A stretch of DNA of 64,000 bases from contig JAFSIV010000004.1 of the NCBI GenBank assembly GCA_017439585.1, positions 1-64,000 of the forward strand, read 5' to 3'. Each line of letters starts with the position of its first letter. Position 1 is the stretch's first letter. The notes under the pieces are model-generated. The model saw only the letters and a program-made list of their open reading frames with translations. It did no database searches and was not told the origin of the DNA. The stretch comes from Clostridia bacterium (GTDB lineage: Bacteria; Bacillota; Clostridia; Oscillospirales; Acutalibacteraceae). The translations under genes and the position numbers were made by a program. This document shows, piece after piece, positions 60,046 through 64,000 of the stretch.

Positions 60046-60801
60046 TTATTCAAAACTTAAAATACTATTCATATCATAAAGTCCGGCAGGTTTTCCTGCT
60101 ATGAATTTTGCGGCTCTAACGCCTCCAACAGCAAAAACTTCTTTCGAATATGCAGAATGGGAAATGGTTATAACCTCATCTCTGCCTGCGAAAATAACAT
60201 CGTGTTCTCCAACGATAGTTCCGCCTCTTACAGAATGAATACCAATTTCCTTTTTAGAGCGTTTTTGCCTTTTTGAATGGCGGTCATATTCATAAACCTT
60301 ATTACCGTCAAACTGGCTGTTAACAGCATTTGCAAGCATAATAGCGGTACCTGAGGGGGCATCTATCTTTTGGTTATGGTGTTTTTCAATAATTTCAATA
60401 TCGAAACCGTCTCCCAAAATTGAAGCGGATTTTTTTGCCAGACTGCAAATAAGATTAACACCGAGCGACATATTAAAGCTGAAAAATATCGGAATTTCCT
60501 TTGAAGCCAGTTTAATTTGCTCAATTTGAGAATCGCTGTATCCTGTTGTTGCAAATACCACGGCGGTTTTGGTTTTTAATGAGTAATCTAAAATGTCATT
60601 TAGCAATGAGGGGTGAGAAAAGTCGATAATAACATCGGCTTTTTCTTTTATATCGGAAAACTTTGCAAAAACAGGGAAATCCTGACCGGAATTCACCTTA
60701 TCAATTCCTGCAATAATCTGCATTTCATTAACATCTTTAATCGCACTAGCCACAAAGCTTCCCATTTTTCCGCCTGAGCCGGTAATAATAGTTTTAATCA
60801 T
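60046..60801 (-). CDS. dapB: 4-hydroxy-tetrahydrodipicolinate reductase
   Basis: Second step of the diaminopimelate/lysine branch. The 251-residue enzyme has the cofactor site ITGSGGKMGSFVASAI, FATTGYS, NMSLGVNLI and the family motif EIIEKHHNQKIDAPSGTA with catalytic His residues, plus VRGGTIVGEHDVIFAGRDE. It is slightly short at the C-terminus but otherwise complete. It follows dapA by 18 bases, giving an asd-dapA-dapB order on the minus strand. The product also feeds dipicolinate for spores. Confidence 0.95.
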   Translation of the reverse strand: MIKTIITGSGGKMGSFVASAIKDVNEMQIIAGIDKVNSGQDFPVFAKFSDIKEKADVIIDFSHPSLLNDILDYSLKTKTAVVFATTGYSDSQIEQIKLASKEIPIFFSFNMSLGVNLICSLAKKSASILGDGFDIEIIEKHHNQKIDAPSGTAIMLANAVNSQFDGNKVYEYDRHSKRQKRSKKEIGIHSVRGGTIVGEHDVIFAGRDEVITISHSAYSKEVFAVGGVRAAKFIAGKPAGLYDMNSILSFE

Positions 60802-60819
60802 TTTTTCACTTCCAAAAAA

Positions 60820-61707
60820 TTAGATAATATCGCATTCTTTAAGCTTTTCTTTTAAGAAATTAAGTCCCTTTTCGTCCATATTATAAAGAGGAAGTCTCAA
60901 AGGACCAACCTCCAAGCCCATTAAATTCATAGCGGTTTTAACGGGTATCGGATTAACATCGCAGAAAAGAGCCTCTATAAGACCTGTATATTTAATCTGC
61001 AATTTTTGAGCTTTATCGGTATTGCCGTTTAAATATTCCATACACATATTATGGGTTTCATTAGGCAATAGGTTAGATAATACCGATATAACACCTAAAC
61101 CGCCGAGCGACATAACAGGCACAATCTGGTCATCATTTCCTGAATAGATATTCAAATCGTCTCCGCAGAGATAACGGGTTTTCGCAATAGCCGATAAATC
61201 TCCGTTAGCCTCTTTAACTGCTACGATATTTTCGTGCTTAGAGAGTTCTTTATAGGTTTCGGGTTTGATAGCAACACCCGTTCTTGAAGGTACATTATAG
61301 AGCATAATAGGTTTGTTTACTCTATCTGCAATATAGTTATAATGAGCTACAAGACCTGCCTGAGAGGTTTTGTTATAATAAGGAGCTACCATTAAGAATG
61401 CATCCGCGCCGACGCTTGCAGCATCATTACATAACTCAACCGAATAAACGGTATCGTTTGAGCCTGTTCCTGCAATTATCGGAACTCTGCCTTTTGCGGC
61501 TTTAACCGCTTCTTCTATAACTTTAAGATGCTCATCGTATCTTAAAGTTGATTTTTCGCCCGTTGTTCCGCAAATAACAAGCGCATCAATGTTTGATTTT
61601 ATTTGCGAGTCAACCAAGCTTTCTAGTCTTTTATAATTTACACTTCCGTCCTCGTTCATAGGGGTAACAAGCGCAGTTGCCGCGCCCTTGAAAATAATCT
61701 TTTTCAT
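60820..61707 (-). CDS. dapA: 4-hydroxy-tetrahydrodipicolinate synthase
   Basis: Condenses pyruvate and aspartate semialdehyde. The 295-residue TIM-barrel enzyme has GTTGEK (47-52), the active-site Tyr137 in LYNVPSRTG and the Schiff-base Lys165 in VAVKEANGD. It is placed between asd and dapB. No riboswitch precedes it. Confidence 0.96.
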   Translation of the reverse strand: MKKIIFKGAATALVTPMNEDGSVNYKRLESLVDSQIKSNIDALVICGTTGEKSTLRYDEHLKVIEEAVKAAKGRVPIIAGTGSNDTVYSVELCNDAASVGADAFLMVAPYYNKTSQAGLVAHYNYIADRVNKPIMLYNVPSRTGVAIKPETYKELSKHENIVAVKEANGDLSAIAKTRYLCGDDLNIYSGNDDQIVPVMSLGGLGVISVLSNLLPNETHNMCMEYLNGNTDKAQKLQIKYTGLIEALFCDVNPIPVKTAMNLMGLEVGPLRLPLYNMDEKGLNFLKEKLKECDII

Positions 61708-61748
61708 AATAACGCCTCCATAGTGTAAAATTTGTTTAAGGACTTAAA

Positions 61749-62831
61749 TTAATCCATAAATCCCTTAGCGCAAAGGAGTTCTGCAAGGAGAACAGCACCG
61801 CCTGCGGCACCGCGAAGAGTGTTATGAGAGAGGCAAACAAACTTATAATCATACTGACTGTCTTCTCTGAGTCTGCCTGCATGGATAGCCATACCGCCCT
61901 CTAAATCACGGCAAAGGTTGGTTTGAGGCATATTATCCTCCTCATAATAGTGGATAAACTGCTTAGGAGCATGAGGTAATTCCAATTCCTGAGGAACACC
62001 TGCAAAGTTCTTCCAAACAGATAAAACTTCTTCCTTAGAGGGCTTATTTTTGAAGCTTACGAATACTGCTGCCATGTGTCCGTCAGAAACGGGAACACGA
62101 AGGCACTGAGCGGTGAATTTAGGACTATCAGCAAGCTTTATTTCGCCGTCCTTAACCTCACCCCAAATTTTAAGAGGCTCTTTCTCGCTCTTTTCTTCCT
62201 CGCCTCCAATAAAGGGGATAACATTATCAATCATTTCAGGCCAACGTTCAAAGGTTTTGCCTGCACCCGAAATAGCCTGATAGGTGCAAACTAAACATTT
62301 ATCAACGCCAAACTTTTCGTCAAGAGGATAAAGTGCCGGAACATAAGACTGCAACGAGCAGTTTGATTTAACCGCAATAAAGCCTCTCTTTGTTCCCAAA
62401 CGCTTTTTCTGAGCCTCAATAACATCGGTATGGTTAGGATTGATTTCAGGAATAATCATTGGAACGTCTGCTGTGAAACGGTGAGCCGAGTTGTTTGAAA
62501 CAACGGGACACTCGTGCTTCGCATATTCTTCCTCCAAAGCTTTGATTTCATCCTTTTTCATATCAACAGCGCAGAAAACGAAATCAACCTTAGATACGAT
62601 ATCATCAATATCTGCAACTGCATCTTGAACTATCATGTTCTTTAAATTTTCGGGCATAGCGTCCTTCATAGCCCAACGAGAGCCAACTGCTTCTTCAAAG
62701 GTTTTGCCTGCACTTCTTGGACTTGCAGCCAAAGCGGTTACATTAAACCAAGGATGGTCGCAAAGCAATAAACTAAAACGCTGACCTACCATTCCGGTAG
62801 CGCCAATTATACCAACATTATACTTTTTCAT
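61749..62831 (-). CDS. asd: Aspartate-semialdehyde dehydrogenase, archaeal/fungal-type family
   Basis: Reduces aspartyl phosphate to the semialdehyde, the branch point for lysine and threonine. The 360-residue protein starts MKKYNVGIIGATGMVGQRFS and has the catalytic Cys in VKSNCSLQSY, CTYQAISGAGKTF and the His region in RVPVSDGHMAAVFVSF. This wording fits the archaeal/eukaryotic-type Asd subfamily rather than the classical E. coli form. ATG 62831 is chosen since AGGGAG lies ahead; the longer reading from 62906 runs over the promoter. The gene leads the dapA-dapB run. Confidence 0.93.
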   Translation of the reverse strand: MKKYNVGIIGATGMVGQRFSLLLCDHPWFNVTALAASPRSAGKTFEEAVGSRWAMKDAMPENLKNMIVQDAVADIDDIVSKVDFVFCAVDMKKDEIKALEEEYAKHECPVVSNNSAHRFTADVPMIIPEINPNHTDVIEAQKKRLGTKRGFIAVKSNCSLQSYVPALYPLDEKFGVDKCLVCTYQAISGAGKTFERWPEMIDNVIPFIGGEEEKSEKEPLKIWGEVKDGEIKLADSPKFTAQCLRVPVSDGHMAAVFVSFKNKPSKEEVLSVWKNFAGVPQELELPHAPKQFIHYYEEDNMPQTNLCRDLEGGMAIHAGRLREDSQYDYKFVCLSHNTLRGAAGGAVLLAELLCAKGFMD

Positions 62832-62909
62832 AGATTTAAAACTCCCTATAATAAAATTTACTTGCCTTATATTAAAAAATACAATATAATATATAAGCTT
62901 TATCAATTA

Positions 62910-62939
62910 AATATAACATTTGATTATACTGTTTGTCAA
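62910..62939 (-). promoter_or_regulatory. Promoter of asd-dapA-dapB
   Basis: Minus strand TTGACA (62934-62939), 18-base spacer, TATATT (62910-62915). A dyad TTTGTCA...TGACAAA (about 62932-62956) overlaps the -35 box and lies between asd and queA. Confidence 0.68.
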
Positions 62940-62988
62940 ACTTTTTTATGACAAATTTGAATTAATTTTTAGAAAGAATAAGGATTTT

Positions 62989-64000
62989 ATGAAAACCAGT
63001 GATTTTTATTATGATTTGCCAACCGAATTAATCGCTCAAACACCTCTTGAAAACCGCGAAAGCTCGCGTCTTTTAGTGTTAGGTAAAAAAAGCGGAGAAA
63101 TAAAGCATAAAAACTTTTTTGATATTATAGAGTATCTAAACGAGGGCGACTGTCTAGTGCTTAATAATACCCGCGTTTTGCCTGCCCGTATTTACGGCGA
63201 AAGGGAAGATACAGGCGCGATAGTTGAGTTCGTTTTGTTAAAGCAAAAGGGTGTTAATATTTGGGAATGCTTGGCAGGTCCAGGTAAAAAAGCGAAAGCG
63301 GGACATTTTTTCAAATTTTCAGATAAGCTTTCTGCCGAGGTTATTGAGGTTTTAGAAAACGGAAACCGAATTTTGAAGTTTTCTCCAAAAGGTGAATTTT
63401 TTGCGGTTTTAGATGAAGTAGGTCAAATGCCGCTACCGCCTTATATAAAAGAAAAACTCGGCGATAAAGAGCGTTATCAAACGGTTTATTCTAAGGAATT
63501 AGGCTCTGCTGCCGCGCCAACTGCGGGACTTCATTTTACCAAAGAACTACTTAAAAAATTAGAGCAAAAAGGGGTTAAAATTGCTTATGTAACCCTCCAT
63601 GTCGGTCTTGGAACTTTCAGACCTGTTAAGGTTGAGGATGTAACCGAACATAAAATGCATTCGGAATATTACTGTGTTTCAAAGGAAACAGCCGATATAA
63701 TAAACCAAACCAAAAAAGAGGGCGGCAGAGTAATCTGCGTTGGAACAACAAGCTGCCGAACGGTTGAAAGCGTTGCACAAAAGTATGGCGAGATTATTGA
63801 ATGCAGCGGCGATACCGAGATATTTATTTATCCGGGTTATGAATTTAAGTGTATGGATGGTCTTATAACTAATTTCCATTTACCTGAAAGTACCCTTATA
63901 ATGCTAGTCTCGGCTTTTGCAGGTTTTGATAATGTTATGAATGCATATAAAACCGCAGTTAATGAAAAATACCGCTTTTTCAGTTTTGGCGACGCAATGA
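62989..64000 (+). CDS. queA: QueA, S-adenosylmethionine:tRNA ribosyltransferase-isomerase (3' end cut)
   Basis: Transfers and rearranges the ribosyl group of SAM to preQ1 in tRNA, making epoxyqueuosine. From ATG 62989 the frame is open to the window edge: [83 protein letters not shown] and FFSFGDAM at the end, so only about five residues are missing. AAGGA precedes the start. No other queuosine genes are visible in the window. Confidence 0.95.
   Translation, partial: MKTSDFYYDLPTELIAQTPLENRESSRLLVLGKKSGEIKHKNFFDIIEYLNEGDCLVLNNTRVLPARIYGEREDTGAIVEFVLLKQKGVNIWECLAGPGKKAKAGHFFKFSDKLSAEVIEVLENGNRILKFSPKGEFFAVLDEVGQMPLPPYIKEKLGDKERYQTVYSKELGSAAAPTAGLHFTKELLKKLEQKGVKIAYVTLHVGLGTFRPVKVEDVTEHKMHSEYYCVSKETADIINQTKKEGGRVICVGTTSCRTVESVAQKYGEIIECSGDTEIFIYPGYEFKCMDGLITNFHLPESTLIMLVSAFAGFDNVMNAYKTAVNEKYRFFSFGDAM

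Noticed and set aside
1..64000. CRISPR arrays, tRNA or rRNA genes, insertion sequences
   Set aside because: No spaced direct repeats, cloverleaf structures, rRNA-like stretches or transposase genes were recognised on reading both strands by eye; a covariance-model search would settle small RNAs.

Overview
The window comes from a low-GC, spore-forming Firmicute of the Clostridia type, most likely an anaerobic gut lineage. It carries sigK and spoIIR, a dnaG-rpoD pair, zinc-type L31, a DUF4364 protein, a TIGR03905-type TSCPD protein, strong AGGAG-type ribosome binding sites and many TTGnnn-17-TATAAT promoters. The standard genetic code is used (TGA occurs as a stop). I see no rRNA, tRNA, CRISPR array, insertion sequence or intact prophage.

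Layout. 1-1208: end of rplK, rplA and a terminator. 1228-3319 (minus): CapA-like protein and an uninterrupted sigK. 3488-25263 (plus): a 20-gene, tightly packed surface-polysaccharide operon behind one good sigma-A promoter. It encodes a DegT aminotransferase and a PglC-like initiating phosphoglycosyl transferase, several glycosyltransferases, two LicD proteins, two acyltransferases, a Wzy-like polymerase, a Wzx flippase, a pyruvyl-transferase/FrhB-like fusion, TagD and the CapE-CapF-CapG pathway to UDP-N-acetyl-L-fucosamine. 25301-26733: XRE regulator and PHP phosphatase. 26772-30432: LCP ligase, SOS-controlled dinB, and a small phage-like regulatory switch with two face-to-face consensus promoters. 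30475-35347 (minus): esterase, DUF1653, GNAT, DUF2156 and a class A PBP. 35521-43844 (plus): polysaccharide deacetylase, ispE, spoIIR, rpmE, yigZ, dgt, dnaG, rpoD, TSCPD and a hypothetical gene. 43847-50506: a cell-wall amidase behind hairpins, a palindrome-rich spacer, a second polymer-initiation pair (WecB-like epimerase and WbaP-like transferase), a membrane LuxR-type regulator and a divergent surface protein. 50563-55216: GDPD, ABC exporter, zinc-ribbon protein, mgsA, AI-2E family protein. 55359-62831: the aspartate/lysine branch (hom, lysC; dapB, dapA, asd), split by a composite intergenic repeat and an XRE-controlled membrane-protein pair. 62989-64000: queA, cut by the window end.

How the parts fit. 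Much of the window concerns the cell envelope: synthesis, export, decoration and probably attachment (LCP protein) of a charged polysaccharide, plus peptidoglycan synthesis and remodelling (PBP1A, deacetylase, amidase, DAP pathway). The main polysaccharide locus pairs an amino-sugar transaminase and initiating transferase with a pyruvyl transferase and LicD/TagD phosphate chemistry, so a polymer with both positive and negative charges is a reasonable prediction. The most unusual gene is the pyruvyl-transferase/2x[4Fe-4S]/FrhB-like fusion. The most striking regulatory DNA is the face-to-face promoter pair at 29978-30069. lysC carries a strong internal start that would give a separate ACT-domain subunit, as in Bacillus subtilis.
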